This document shows, piece by piece, positions 1-9,225 of a stretch of 64,000 bases of DNA (positions within the stretch are counted from its first letter, which is position 1; each line of letters opens with the position of its first letter). The notes under the pieces were generated by a model. The model saw only the letters and a program-made list of their open reading frames with translations. It was not told the origin of the DNA and made no database searches. The position numbers were made by a program, and so were the translations under genes. Source of the stretch: Legionella sp. PC1000 (lineage in GTDB: Bacteria > Pseudomonadota > Gammaproteobacteria > Legionellales > Legionellaceae). Where the stretch lies: NCBI RefSeq assembly GCF_014109805.1, contig NZ_CP059400.1:2078001-2142000 (forward strand), in the 5' to 3' direction.

Positions 1-1865
1 GGCCTCATTGCTTCATCGACCCGTATAATGGGGCGGTTATAATAATCAGTATTTTTCTCAATGTCTTCTGGTTTGGCTTTGTGTTCAGCGATTTCAACTA
101 TGGTTGTATATTGAAAGACTCGATTCATTCCAGTCATCATGTGATAAAGCATATGGCAATGGAAGAACCATTGGCCGCTTGCATCAGTGTCTACATCAGC
201 AGTTATGGTACCTCCAGGGGGAACATCAAGTGTATGTTTCAAAGGATCAAAGGCATCCTTTCCCGTGCGTAGAATAAACCAATGGCCATGAATGTGCATT
301 GGGTGATGCATCATGGATGTATTTGTAAATACAAAACGATACCGTTTGCCAGGTTTTAAGTGTATGGGCTTCGCCTTATAACCAGGAACTCCATTAATAA
401 ACCAAATAAATTGGCCCATGTAGCCAAATAATTCCAAATTAATTACTCCTTCTACAGGTTTATTGGGATTATTGGTTGGGATTGCGGCAGTTAAATCACG
501 ATAATTTGTTTCCAGTGAAGTCATATAGGATGAATCAGAAGGGGCTATGGTATCTTTAAATCGAGTGGGCTCAGTGGGCATTTTCATGCTCATGGAATGA
601 CTCATATTCATACTATGGTCCATTTTCATATTCATAGAGTGATTCTTATGCATTCTATGGTCCATTTTCATGGACTGCATTGGTTTCATTGAAGATTTTG
701 CTTTATTTTGCCCTTGTTGCGTCATAGGTAGAGTGCCGTGATGCATGCCACCCATCATAATATTCATCATTTCTCTTGTGACCGGAATGGGTTCTGGGAA
801 TGGTTTTACTTGACTGTAGTCAACGCTTTGATTTGCTCCTGTTTTTAAAGCACCATAGACAGTTCCTACAGTATCTTTTGAACCTGCATAAATAATGTAG
901 GGTTCATTTTTTTCTATTTTAACTAAAACATCATAGGTCTCAGCAGGTGAAATTGTTAATTCCTTAAGGGAATAGGGCTTTACATCGTTTCCATCAGCTT
1001 GCACGACTCTCATTATCGAACCAGGTATTTTGACTCGGAAAATCGTACTGCTACCTGCATCAATAAAGCGCAAGCGAACGACATCACCTACTTTAACGGG
1101 TGCGGTCCATGGATCTGCGTTAGGATGACCATTCATTAAAAACGCATCGAAAGCGACATCACTTATATCATAGAGACTCATACGCATTTGTTGCATGCTT
1201 TTATAATCATCAAGAAGGCTTCGTCGTTCTTTTTTAGATGCCATTTGATAATCATGAATAAATTTTACCAGCGATGGTTGTAGTGGGAAACGAGGAGAAT
1301 AATAATCCCCATCTTTTTTAAGATTAGCTAAAACGTGCTCGGGTTTGGTATTAATCCAATCTGATAAAACAATCACATAATCTTTAGTATAAGCATAAGA
1401 AGACGGTTTATTGGGATCAATCAAAAAAGCGCCGTACAAACCCTGTTGCTCTTGTAAGCCGGCGTGGGCATGGTACCAATAAGTACCGGATTGCTTTAAA
1501 GTAAATCGATAGTGAAAAACACCACCCGGAGGAATCTCAGTTTGAGAGACACCTTCCACACCATCCATTTGCCAAGGAACCAAGACACCATGCCAATGCA
1601 GGGCCGTTCCTTTATCAAGGTGATTGTAAACATTAATCGTTACCTGATCGCCTTCTTTAAAATGTAAGGTAGGTGCAGGTATTTGATTGTTTACAGCAAT
1701 CGCTTTAGCGGGCCTATTAGCGAAATAGACTGTTTTATAAGCGATGTCTAAATTAATGACTTTATTTATTGCGGATGCAGGAAAAGGGAGTAAAAGTGAA
1801 ATGAAATAGAACAGAACAGTAAAATGATAATTTTTAATCTGTATGGCATGAACACTTCTTATCAT
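1..1865 (-). CDS. Multicopper oxidase (CopA-like), 3' end cut by the window edge
   Basis: Reads leftward from an ATG at 1865 and stays open to base 1, so about 621 codons are present and the C-terminus is missing. An N-terminal hydrophobic signal segment (residues about 10-28) implies export. Cupredoxin copper-binding motifs are visible: HWHG near residue 95, WYHAHAG near residue 137, and HCHMLYHM near the window edge, which is the type 1 / trinuclear copper motif. Between the second and third cupredoxin domains (about 590-780 of the window) lies a methionine- and histidine-rich stretch with repeated MxMDH and NMSHSM patterns, as in CopA/CueO copper-tolerance oxidases. Inferred role: periplasmic oxidation of Cu(I) or phenolic substrates. 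The fold assignment is secure; the copper-resistance role follows from family knowledge. Confidence 0.9.
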   Translation of the reverse strand, partial: MIRSVHAIQIKNYHFTVLFYFISLLLPFPASAINKVINLDIAYKTVYFANRPAKAIAVNNQIPAPTLHFKEGDQVTINVYNHLDKGTALHWHGVLVPWQMDGVEGVSQTEIPPGGVFHYRFTLKQSGTYWYHAHAGLQEQQGLYGAFLIDPNKPSSYAYTKDYVIVLSDWINTKPEHVLANLKKDGDYYSPRFPLQPSLVKFIHDYQMASKKERRSLLDDYKSMQQMRMSLYDISDVAFDAFLMNGHPNADPWTAPVKVGDVVRLRFIDAGSSTIFRVKIPGSIMRVVQADGNDVKPYSLKELTISPAETYDVLVKIEKNEPYIIYAGSKDTVGTVYGALKTGANQSVDYSQVKPFPEPIPVTREMMNIMMGGMHHGTLPMTQQGQNKAKSSMKPMQSMKMDHRMHKNHSMNMKMDHSMNMSHSMSMKMPTEPTRFKDTIAPSDSSYMTSLETNYRDLTAAIPTNNPNKPVEGVINLELFGYMGQFIWFINGVPGYKAKPIHLKPGKRYRFVFTNTSMMHHPMHIHGHWFILRTGKDAFDPLKHTLDVPPGGTITADVDTDASGQWFFHCHMLYHMMTGMNRVFQYTTIVEIAEHKAKPEDIEKNTDYYNRPIIRVDEAMR

Positions 1866-2021
1866 TGCTTCGTCCCTTAAGATAAGGCTGATGCTTTGAA
1901 CTTAAAACCAGTCCTAAAGTATTATAGACTTGTACAATAGCATTTGCACGATAAGGAAAACAGAGGAATGTTAGTTGTTTTTTTATAAGGAATTCTGTTT
2001 ATGCATCTTTGGGTCTCATAA

Positions 2022-2969
2022 TTATAGTGTAATACCGAAAGGAGGATCTGTCCTAACCACTTCAACAAGGGATTCATTTTCAAAGCCGTGTGCTTTTTTA
2101 ATTGAAGCTACTTCGGTTATTGCATCATTTGTAGCAATTTCTATCTCTTGTGGGGATAATCGCAGATGTTGTTGTAACCTCAATAATCCTTGTGAAAAAC
2201 TGCTTATTCTTCCGTTAGTTGCTTCTGTTAATGTTTTTCCTTGGAACGCGTTGTTAAGCATAGGAACAGAGTATTGTTCTAATCTTTTTGCAACACTCAT
2301 TGCTTGAAATGATTGAAGACGTAAATCCAATCCAACCAAGTTAGTTTGATTTTGATATTTAAGAAGTTCTTGATAGACATTTGATAAGAGTAAGTAACCT
2401 GCAGATAAATGATAATTTGCGGCAATTTTGGCGTAGAGCATTATCTTTTCAGCAATTTTCTCATCAAATTTATGTTCTAATAAATCCAATCCACCTTTGC
2501 ATAAAGCGTTTAAAGCAAAAAAACATCCATATAAACCTGAAGCGAGCAAATATTCTTCTGCATCCTTATAAAATTCTTCCGAATGCTCTATATCCTTATC
2601 CTTGAAAGTTCCCCTGAAAATCTCATAAAGATAAAGTCCTTTTAGTAAATCAAAACATGAGGGGATAGTGATCATCGGTTGATATTCGTGTACGGGTTCA
2701 TGATTTAAGCCAGCAGCCTCTTTGGGATTAATGCCACAAAGACGCCATATGTCCTGCCAATAAGCTTCTAATTCAGATGATTTACATGCCTTATCGATTT
2801 CCGAGTTTATCATTGCAAGTCTAAAGACTAACGCTTGATCTAAGTTTTTAATTATTTCATTAGAAAAATCAGAACCAAATCGTTTTTGTATACTCAAAAT
2901 CTTAATTTGCTGAACTCTTTCTTGAGTATTTAACTCAAGAAATTTAGCTAATTTCATGCCCGCATCCAA
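2022..2969 (-). CDS. Hypothetical helical protein, possible Legionella effector (DUF5630-like)
   Basis: A 315-residue soluble, mostly alpha-helical protein without a signal peptide or membrane segment. It is rich in Leu, Glu and Lys, with a central stretch (residues about 100-200) alternating small hydrophobic helices, including a Gly-Leu-Tyr-Gly segment. It reminds me of the Legionella-restricted DUF5630 family, but I cannot verify this by search. It stands alone between the copper oxidase and an IS-split gene, and neither neighbour suggests a function. The start at 2969 has a weak ribosome site; the ATG at 2957 (MKLAKF) is an equally good alternative. Secretion by Dot/Icm is only a guess from the taxonomic restriction. 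Confidence 0.75.
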   Translation of the reverse strand: MDAGMKLAKFLELNTQERVQQIKILSIQKRFGSDFSNEIIKNLDQALVFRLAMINSEIDKACKSSELEAYWQDIWRLCGINPKEAAGLNHEPVHEYQPMITIPSCFDLLKGLYLYEIFRGTFKDKDIEHSEEFYKDAEEYLLASGLYGCFFALNALCKGGLDLLEHKFDEKIAEKIMLYAKIAANYHLSAGYLLLSNVYQELLKYQNQTNLVGLDLRLQSFQAMSVAKRLEQYSVPMLNNAFQGKTLTEATNGRISSFSQGLLRLQQHLRLSPQEIEIATNDAITEVASIKKAHGFENESLVEVVRTDPPFGITL

Positions 2970-3229
2970 GTTGAGTTATGATGATCATAAGTATCAATGT
3001 CTAACAAAACATAAGAACTCAGCAAGTGAGTTCTTATGTCTTCATTCCGTCAACTAATTGTACACTATGTTCTGGAGTTTCCATAGCATCAGTTTTCAAA
3101 GATCCTTTATCTCCTACAACTGATGAAATAAAGACAGTTGCGTCATCGGTTCTTCTTTGTGTGCCAAGCCAGGCTAAGAGTAGCGGTTGCTTGGGTATCG
3201 GTGAAGCAATAGGCGTAGTCGTTACACTA

Positions 3230-4095
3230 GGTTCCGTGAACCAATTTTCTAGCGCATCCATATAAGCGCTCCGGCCAAATGTAAGAACCCGGAAAAAGCG
3301 GTCGTTGTTTTATCAAAACGAGAAAAAACACGCCGAAAGTGTTTGATTTTGGAGAAAAAAGCTTCAACTAAAAACCGCTCTTTGTACTGCTCTTTATCGA
3401 TTTTTCTTGGGTTCTTCGCATTCTTTTTTGACGGAATGGTTGCAATACAGCCTTGACTCTCCAGTGTGTCAACAAGTGCCTGTGAATCATATCCTTTATC
3501 TGCAAGAACTATCGTGTCACGCTGCTCCTTCAATAGCTCTGCTGCTTGAGTAATATCGTTTCGATGTCCCCCGGTCAGGATAAACTTAATCGGATTCCCC
3601 AGTCCATCCACCAAAGCGTGAATTTTAGTGGTAAAACCTCCTTTACTGCGCCCCAATGCCTGAGCATCATTCCCTTCCTTGTCGTAACCAGATGCACACG
3701 CATGCGCGCGCACTATGGTGGCATCAATCATGACGGCTTGATCATCAACATCGCTAACTGAAGACATTAAGCCAGTCCAAATGCCGCGATCTGACCACAT
3801 TTTATATCGCTTGTGAATTTTACGCCAATGTCCGTAATAGGGCGGGAGCAGGCGCCATTGACAGCCTGTACGTAATACATACCAGACTCCTTCCACAAAG
3901 CATCTTGTCTTCTCATTATTCTTAATGTGCAATCCTTTTACTCCTTGCAGAAAAGAATAAATTGTATCCCAGACTCGTTCTGATATATTATTATACATGT
4001 AGGCAGTTCCATTAGTGTTGTTAACGATCGCAATCGAATTTCACTATAAAAACTGCCTACTTTTCAAGTAATTAAAAAAATTGGTTCACGGAACC
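3230..4095 (-). mobile_element. IS5-family (IS427-group-like) insertion sequence, complete
   Basis: The element is 866 bp. Its ends are perfect 19-bp inverted repeats, GGTTCCGTGAACCAATTTT at 3230-3248 and the reverse complement ending at 4095. A TA dinucleotide flanks each side (3228-3229 and 4096-4097), consistent with the 2-bp TA target duplication typical of the IS427 group. It carries one intact transposase gene on the minus strand. The repeats are perfect and the host frame is still open on both sides, so the insertion appears recent. Confidence 0.95.
3249..3998 (-). CDS. IS5-family transposase (DDE type)
   Basis: Transposase of 249 residues filling the insertion sequence. The N-terminal part carries the DUF4096-like segment ending in TGCQWRLLPPYYGHW (about 44-58). 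The DDE catalytic triad is visible: D92 in MIDATIVRAH, D167 in LADKGYD and E212 in FLVEAFFSKIK, the last with the usual downstream K/R residues. Related IS427-group elements often need a programmed frameshift, but here the protein is in a single frame and looks functional. The start ATG lies about 100 bases inside the right-hand inverted repeat. The stop codon lies next to the left inverted repeat. Confidence 0.95.
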   Translation of the reverse strand: MYNNISERVWDTIYSFLQGVKGLHIKNNEKTRCFVEGVWYVLRTGCQWRLLPPYYGHWRKIHKRYKMWSDRGIWTGLMSSVSDVDDQAVMIDATIVRAHACASGYDKEGNDAQALGRSKGGFTTKIHALVDGLGNPIKFILTGGHRNDITQAAELLKEQRDTIVLADKGYDSQALVDTLESQGCIATIPSKKNAKNPRKIDKEQYKERFLVEAFFSKIKHFRRVFSRFDKTTTAFSGFLHLAGALIWMR

Positions 4096-6035
4096 TAGGT
4101 GTTTTCAATACCAGATGTACATGTCCTTTGATCTCGATAATTTGATCCAGTTTATGAGTTTTCAAAAGTTCTGAAATTATTGAATGTGGAGCACCACAAG
4201 TACTTGTTTTTCTCCATTGTAATAATTCTTTTACAAATTGCTCTGCTTTTGTTTTTTCAACTCCTCCGCGCTCGAGAAATTCGATGATCAAGTGGTGACC
4301 GTCTATGTTCGCATTGATGCTGGTTGGCTTATGACCGCTCCAAAAGGAATAACATTTGATTTGTGCTCTGGATGGAGGCATTGAGCCAGGACCTACATCG
4401 CCCCCGATGTTCTCTGATTGGAGCCATTTCCATGTTGCATCCATATATTCTTTTTCCCGAACTGCCATTGCTGCTGCTCCAAAGAAAATAACTTTTTTAT
4501 CTGCAGAGCACACATTAAGGAGCATGCCATTTTTATCGTAAACAAGTGACAGATCACCTTCTACTTCTTTACAAATGTTTCTCACAAGACTGTCATCTTG
4601 TCCAATAGAATAAATTAATTGGTCGCATTCCATATCAAATATTTTAATAGCTTGGCTGTCAGGCGATACACTTCTAAATGTTAATAATAATGTACCATTT
4701 GTTTGGAGTTCAATTTTGGTTAACTCAGCCTGTATTAACTCGTCACGTTTTTTAGCCGTAGTTAATGCTGTAGTAGCCAGTTTACCAGTACCTGCCTTGT
4801 CAAATTGCTTTGCTATCCAGACGACAGAGTTTTTTTGGGTTGTTTTATTGAATTCCATTGTTTCAGTATGCACATCATGGCCAAAAAAGCCTTTTCTATA
4901 GCAAGCAGCAGCTGTTCCCCCACCTCCGTAGATCACAATTTTTCTTGATGTCTTACTGTGTTCCTCTGTATCCGTTAAAATAAATTGATTGCCATCTACT
5001 ACAGGCGTAAACCCTTTCGTTGGATTAAATTTGTTTAAGGACTCAAATTGCTTAGTAGGGATTAATGATCCTGAAATGGTGTTTCGTGCAGGACCAAGGC
5101 CTGTGCAAATATTTAGTTCATTGGCATAGATACTTTTTATTCCCTCAGGTGTTTTCACAATTAAGCGATATTCTTGTTCTGGAGCTTTCCAATCCCCTAA
5201 ATGATTACTCCTTTTTTCAATTCTGACTATGGATGCACGCAATAACGGTGCTTCGGTAAAAGCAAGATTCACTTGATTTGCTTGATAGACATGTCGACCA
5301 TTAGCATGAGGATTTTCTTGGTAATAATCTGTTGACAAATAAATAGAGGCATTTTCTTTTGCTGTTGGTCGCTCAAGGATACTATGAGGTTGCGCCAATG
5401 TGTAATCATGTCTCCAACTCCCTGCGTCTGAGCCGATTATTAAAACAGGAGGAAGTTGTCCTTTTTCTAATTGGCTTTGACTGGTCCCATGATGCTCTTT
5501 GAATTTCTCAAGCCAAAGGGTAGTCCCAGTATCACCAGACCCGATGATAATTTGTGGAACCACAGCAAAGTCTTTACCCTTCAATACATGCAAAATATCC
5601 TTACTGATTCGCTTTTCATTCTCTAATGCTATTTCAAGTCGATCATAACCCATTGTTACTTTAGATAAATCATCTTTGGGAAGAGGGGGAGATTCAACTT
5701 TATCTTTCTTTAGCGCTGCTGTCAGCGCAACTTTATGTTCCTCTTTTAAATTGATCTTATAAGCATACACATTGCTGTAGGATACAATTGCTTTTTTGAG
5801 TATTTCAAAACATTCTTCGGGAGTATAATTTTCTTTAAATATTTGTGGGTTTTTACGGATTTGTTCAATAATTTGGTCAAAATTAATTGTGAGGTCTTGA
5901 GTAGTGCGAACTGAATGATGATTTAATACGGTACAAATGCAATTTATTTCATTTTGACGTATATCTTGGGGAATAGCTGTTTTGCCCATTACTTACCTCT
6001 GTAAATAGGATTTAAATTGAACATAATGGGCTATG

Positions 6036-6068
6036 ATTGTATCATTGAAATATTAAGAGATTATTAAT
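6036..6068 (-). promoter_or_regulatory. PmrA-type box with -10 element upstream of the split effector-like gene
   Basis: On the minus strand, ATTAATAATCTCTTAAT (6052-6068) matches 13 of the 15 defined positions of the Legionella PmrA pattern cTTAATatTNNcTTAAT. Exactly 10 bases downstream lies TACAAT (6036-6041), a good -10 hexamer. That spacing is the one expected for a class II response-regulator promoter. It lies about 45 bases before the start codon at 5989. Confidence 0.6.
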
Positions 6069-6205
6069 TGATCATTTAGGATTGTTATTTTCCTTGGTAC
6101 AATGAACGATTGTTTTACCGTTTTAATTATGAAATTTTGAAACTGTTGATATTTAAAATTTATCTTGAATAAGATAACCCTAAATTTTTAGAGTGGTTTT
6201 TACTA

Positions 6206-6895
6206 ATGTCACGAACTGAGCGATTATTGGATTTAATTCAGCTATTAAGATGTCATCGTTTTCCAGTAAGCGGGGTATCACTTGCACAAGAGTTAGGGAT
6301 TAGCCTTCGTACTTTGTATCGCGATATTTCAACTCTGAAAGGGCAGGGAGCTCCAATTGAAGGGGAGGCCGGTATGGGGTATTTGTTACGTTCAGGGTTT
6401 ACCATCCCTCCGCTTATGTTTACTGCTGATGAAATCGAAGCCATAGTTCTTGGCTCACGTTGGGTTGCAGACAGGACAGACACCCAACTTAAATTTGCGG
6501 CACAAAATGCCCTGGCTAAAATTGCAGCTGTGCTTCCAAATGAATTACGTGAACAATTAGAAATCTCTGGGCTTCTCATTGCTCCTGGAAATATCGCTGA
6601 AAGCAAGGATGCTGATTTCATTCTGATTCGAAAAGCAATACGATTGGAGAAGAAACTTCAATTGACCTATCAGGATGTAAATGAAAACTTCTCCCAACGA
6701 ATGATTTGGCCATTGGCTCTTGGATTTTTTGACCAGGTCCGTATTCTTATTGCATGGTGCGAACTAAGGCAGGATTTTCGACATTTTCGAACGGATCGCA
6801 TTATTGAATTAAATCTCACAGAAACGAATTACCCTGAGCGTCGCCAAACCCTTTTACAAAAATGGAAGGCGCTGACCATGAACAAGTCCCCTTAA
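6206..6895 (+). CDS. YafY-type transcriptional regulator (HTH + WYL domain)
   Basis: A 229-residue DNA-binding regulator. The N-terminal HTH_11-type winged helix covers residues about 1-65, with the recognition region VSLAQELGISLRTLYRDISTL. A WYL ligand-sensing domain covers about 140-200, in which the usual WYL triplet is represented by the IWPLALGFFD segment. The family members are generally repressors responding to small molecules or nucleic acid ligands. It is transcribed divergently from the split effector-like gene, with 216 bases between them that also hold the PmrA-type box, but there is no direct sign of its target. The start ATG at 6206 begins the canonical MSRTERLLDLIQLL. Confidence 0.9.
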   Translation: MSRTERLLDLIQLLRCHRFPVSGVSLAQELGISLRTLYRDISTLKGQGAPIEGEAGMGYLLRSGFTIPPLMFTADEIEAIVLGSRWVADRTDTQLKFAAQNALAKIAAVLPNELREQLEISGLLIAPGNIAESKDADFILIRKAIRLEKKLQLTYQDVNENFSQRMIWPLALGFFDQVRILIAWCELRQDFRHFRTDRIIELNLTETNYPERRQTLLQKWKALTMNKSP

Positions 6896-6958
6896 TGGGT
6901 GATATAGAACAAATTAAGGTTAACCTTTCGCCGATGTACCGTGCCTAAGGCGACGCGG

Positions 6959-7021
6959 GACGTAGAAAAATTTAAAGCAGTACGTAGAGAAACTTAAGTG
7001 GTACATGATAAATTTAAAAAA
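6959..7021. repeat. Three degenerate 21-bp tandem repeats, possible insertion-sequence end remnant
   Basis: Three adjacent 21-base units, at 6959-6979, 6980-7000 and 7001-7021, share a G(T)ACGTAGAnAAAnTTAA-like core. Spaced imperfect repeats of this kind resemble the multiple transposase-binding sites at IS21-type ends. No transposase is adjacent, so this may be a solo relic. The repeat units are seen directly; the IS interpretation is a guess. Confidence 0.4.
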
Positions 7022-7045
7022 CTGACGATCGTTCAGGGCTTGTCC

Positions 7046-7106
7046 GCGTGATCCAGAAGATCTTTGCTAAAACACTGGACCCCGCGGACAAGCCGCGGGG
7101 CGTAGG
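7046..7106 (+). repeat. REP-like dispersed palindromic repeat (copy A)
   Basis: The core (7076-7106) folds as a CCGCGG/CCGCGG palindrome followed by CGTAGG. The preceding 30 bases (GTGATCCAGAA...TTTGCTAAAA) are also shared with the copy at 40532-40590, so the repeat unit is about 60 bp. Related shorter copies lie at 26533, 26983 and 48988. Confidence 0.7.
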
Positions 7107-7333
7107 AGCAAACAGCTGCTGAAGTGAATGAATCACGGATTCCTAAACAAATTCACGATGCTTTTTGCTTTAAATTAGGAATTTGAATTTTTTCCATACA
7201 ATATCCCTATTTATTTTCCTCTCATGAAAGTATATATCATAAAAATTTATTTATTCTTTTTGATTCGATGTGTTTTAAAAATAGAAAACACAGCGCCGGG
7301 TCTTAGTTTTTAAATAAAAATAGAATAAGCTGC

Positions 7334-8203
7334 TTATTCAATATTCGATTGCAAGCGTGTTATTTCAGTGATCCCGCTCCAATCTTTGTTTTCCATGTGA
7401 TGAGCTAAGGCGATAATAAATTTATCTTTGATAATGTTGGCTATATCAGGAACAACTCCTACCTGAGCAAATGCCTGCTGAAATAAATTTAAGTCTTTCA
7501 ACCCTCCTTTCATATCAAAATTCACATCATCAAAGTTACGTTCTTTAATTTTATCGACATAAAGTTGAAATGCGGGGTGAGCAAATACAGAATGAAATAA
7601 TGTATTAAGAATAGAGGCATCCACCTCGCTTTTTTCAGCAAATGCGTAGAGCTCTCCCATAGCCTCTATTGCTGTGACAAGAAAATAATTCATGCATATT
7701 TTAATAACATTCGCTTGAAAAGGTTGTGAACCTACAGAAATTACTTTGATGGAGTAAGCGGCAAATACGGATTTACATTGTTCAATTATTTCTTTCTGAC
7801 CTGCAACAAGCGTAGTGAGTTCGCCCCGTGCAGCCACTTTTGGAACACCTAAAACATTCGCAGCAAGGTAGATACTGCCTTGCTTTTTATGCAACTCACT
7901 TAATTTTTTTGATGTTTCCGGCAATATAGTCGATGTGCCCACATGAATAGCCTCAGGATGCAACTTAGGAATAAAACTTTTAGTAGTTTCTAAAACTGCA
8001 TGATCATCAAGAAGGCAAGTAATAATAATTTTTGCATCTTTTACAGCGTCTTCAATGGTGTTTGCTCCTTTAGCGCCCGCTTTAACTAACGGTATCATTT
8101 TTTCGGCTGTACGATTAAATACAGTTAAATTAAAATCGGCTGCTAATAATCGTTGAGCTAAAACTGAACCCATTTTGCCTAGACCAATCAACGTAATATT
8201 CAT
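7334..8203 (-). CDS. NAD(P)-dependent beta-hydroxyacid dehydrogenase (3-hydroxyisobutyrate dehydrogenase family)
   Basis: A 289-residue cytosolic oxidoreductase. The N-terminal dinucleotide-binding loop GLGKMG is at residues 7-12, followed by the NRT segment typical of NADP preference in this family (FNRTAEKM). The all-alpha C-terminal domain carries the conserved lysine in QANVIKICMNYFL (about residue 170), the catalytic position of the family. The length fits the family (about 290). The substrate cannot be told; candidates are 3-hydroxyisobutyrate, tartronate semialdehyde or succinic semialdehyde-like acids. It is divergent from the aldo-keto reductase gene with about 90 bases between them, so the two may share a control region. 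Confidence 0.9.
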   Translation of the reverse strand: MNITLIGLGKMGSVLAQRLLAADFNLTVFNRTAEKMIPLVKAGAKGANTIEDAVKDAKIIITCLLDDHAVLETTKSFIPKLHPEAIHVGTSTILPETSKKLSELHKKQGSIYLAANVLGVPKVAARGELTTLVAGQKEIIEQCKSVFAAYSIKVISVGSQPFQANVIKICMNYFLVTAIEAMGELYAFAEKSEVDASILNTLFHSVFAHPAFQLYVDKIKERNFDDVNFDMKGGLKDLNLFQQAFAQVGVVPDIANIIKDKFIIALAHHMENKDWSGITEITRLQSNIE

Positions 8204-8301
8204 GACTACTCCTTGTTTTTATTAGGTGAGTACTAATTGATTTATTTGTAAAAGAATACTATAAAACTATTCTTATCATCATACATTTATTGGCCAATAT
8301 C

Positions 8302-9153
8302 ATGCTTGAAGCATTTAAACATAACCTGAATCATGTTAGCGTTCCACCTTTTATATATGGTACTGCCTGGAAAAAAGAGAAAACCCAAATACTAACTCTT
8401 CAGGCATTGGAAAACGGATTTATTGGAATTGATACAGCAAATCAACTGAAACATTATTTTGAAGAGGGTGTTGGACTTGGGATCCAGCAATTCTTAAAAA
8501 ATACAGGGAAAAGTCGTAGTGATTTATTTTTGCAAACAAAGTTTACTCCAGCTCATAGTCAAGATCACAACAAACCTTACGATGAAAAAGCTTCTTATGA
8601 AAATCAGGTGAGACAGTCGTTTTTAAGTTCTTTAGAGCACTTGCAAACAGATTATATTGATTCGTATATTCTCCATGGACCCACCTATAATTCTGGGTTT
8701 GTACAAGATGATTTAGATATTTGGAACGCTATGGAGCAGTTGTATTATGAAGGAAAAATCAGGTTGCTTGGTATTTCAAATGTGGATCTGAAACAATTGG
8801 AAACTCTTTATAATGCAGCTGTTATCAAGCCCTCACTGGTGCAAAATCGATGTTTTGCAAGCAGTCACTGGGATTACTCAATCCGATTATTTTGCAAAAA
8901 GCATGACATACTTTATCAGGGATTTTCCTTATTGACAGCAAATCAATCTTATTTACTGTCTAACACGATTTATGAACTGGCTAAACAATATAAGAAATCA
9001 ATACCCCAAATTATTTTTCGATTTGCATTGCAAATTGGGATAGTGCCTTTGACGGGTACAAGCAATCAGCAGCATATGAAAGAAGATTTAGATTTGGATT
9101 CATTTGAACTTTCATCAGATTCATTAAAACTCATTGAAGAAATCAGCATGTGA
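8302..9153 (+). CDS. Aldo/keto reductase
   Basis: An NADPH-dependent carbonyl reductase with a TIM-barrel fold, about 283 residues. The catalytic tetrad is recognisable: Asp in GIDTANQ, Tyr in LKHYFEEG, Lys in LQTKFTP and His in YILHGP. The later segments GISNVDLKQL, the SLVQNR strand and the C-terminal PLTGTSNQQHMKEDL (coenzyme phosphate-binding region) follow family order. The ATG at 8302 was chosen; an in-frame TTG at 8290 would add four residues, and neither has a strong ribosome site. The substrate is unknown. It is divergent from the hydroxyacid dehydrogenase gene. Confidence 0.9.
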   Translation: MLEAFKHNLNHVSVPPFIYGTAWKKEKTQILTLQALENGFIGIDTANQLKHYFEEGVGLGIQQFLKNTGKSRSDLFLQTKFTPAHSQDHNKPYDEKASYENQVRQSFLSSLEHLQTDYIDSYILHGPTYNSGFVQDDLDIWNAMEQLYYEGKIRLLGISNVDLKQLETLYNAAVIKPSLVQNRCFASSHWDYSIRLFCKKHDILYQGFSLLTANQSYLLSNTIYELAKQYKKSIPQIIFRFALQIGIVPLTGTSNQQHMKEDLDLDSFELSSDSLKLIEEISM

Positions 9154-9225
9154 TACTCCCTCTACTGACAGAAACTGTCACTAAGCTGGATTAAACTTGT
9201 AACTCATTTAATGAATTGATAAAGA

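Larger units (their letters stand above)
3034..5989 (-). pseudogene. Rossmann-fold (FAD/NAD(P)-binding) effector-like gene split by an IS5-family element
   Basis: The 5' part runs from 5989 to 4096 and the 3' part from 3227 to 3034; an 866-bp insertion sequence lies between. Removing the element and one copy of the TA duplication gives 2088 bases, an uninterrupted 695-residue frame (junction reads LVLKTP then SVTTTP). Two dinucleotide-binding loops are visible: IIGSGDTGTTLW near residue 150 and IYGGGGTAAACYR near residue 350. Later segments IYSIGQDDS and FFGAAAMAV resemble the return strands of FAD/NAD(P) oxidoreductases. No signal peptide. As it stands, translation of the 5' part reads 12 codons into the IS end and stops at 4064, giving a 641-residue product missing about 64 C-terminal residues. 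A PmrA-type box lies upstream (6052-6068). The oxidoreductase fold is likely; the effector role is inferred from the promoter and isolation. Confidence 0.85.
6896..7333. other. Intergenic stretch with degenerate tandem repeats and one REP-like unit
   Basis: No convincing gene is seen. The left part (6959-7021) holds three 21-bp degenerate direct repeats. The middle (7046-7106) carries a palindromic REP-like unit that is shared with 40532-40590. The right part (7107-7333) is AT-rich and shows no feature I recognise. Confidence 0.6.

Noticed and set aside
81..272. Short plus-strand open frame at the left edge
   Set aside because: It lies opposite the multicopper oxidase copper-binding motif HCHMLYHM, which is clearly the coding frame.
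2381..2605. Plus-strand 74-codon frame within the DUF5630-like gene
   Set aside because: It is a shadow of the longer minus-strand gene; no ribosome site.
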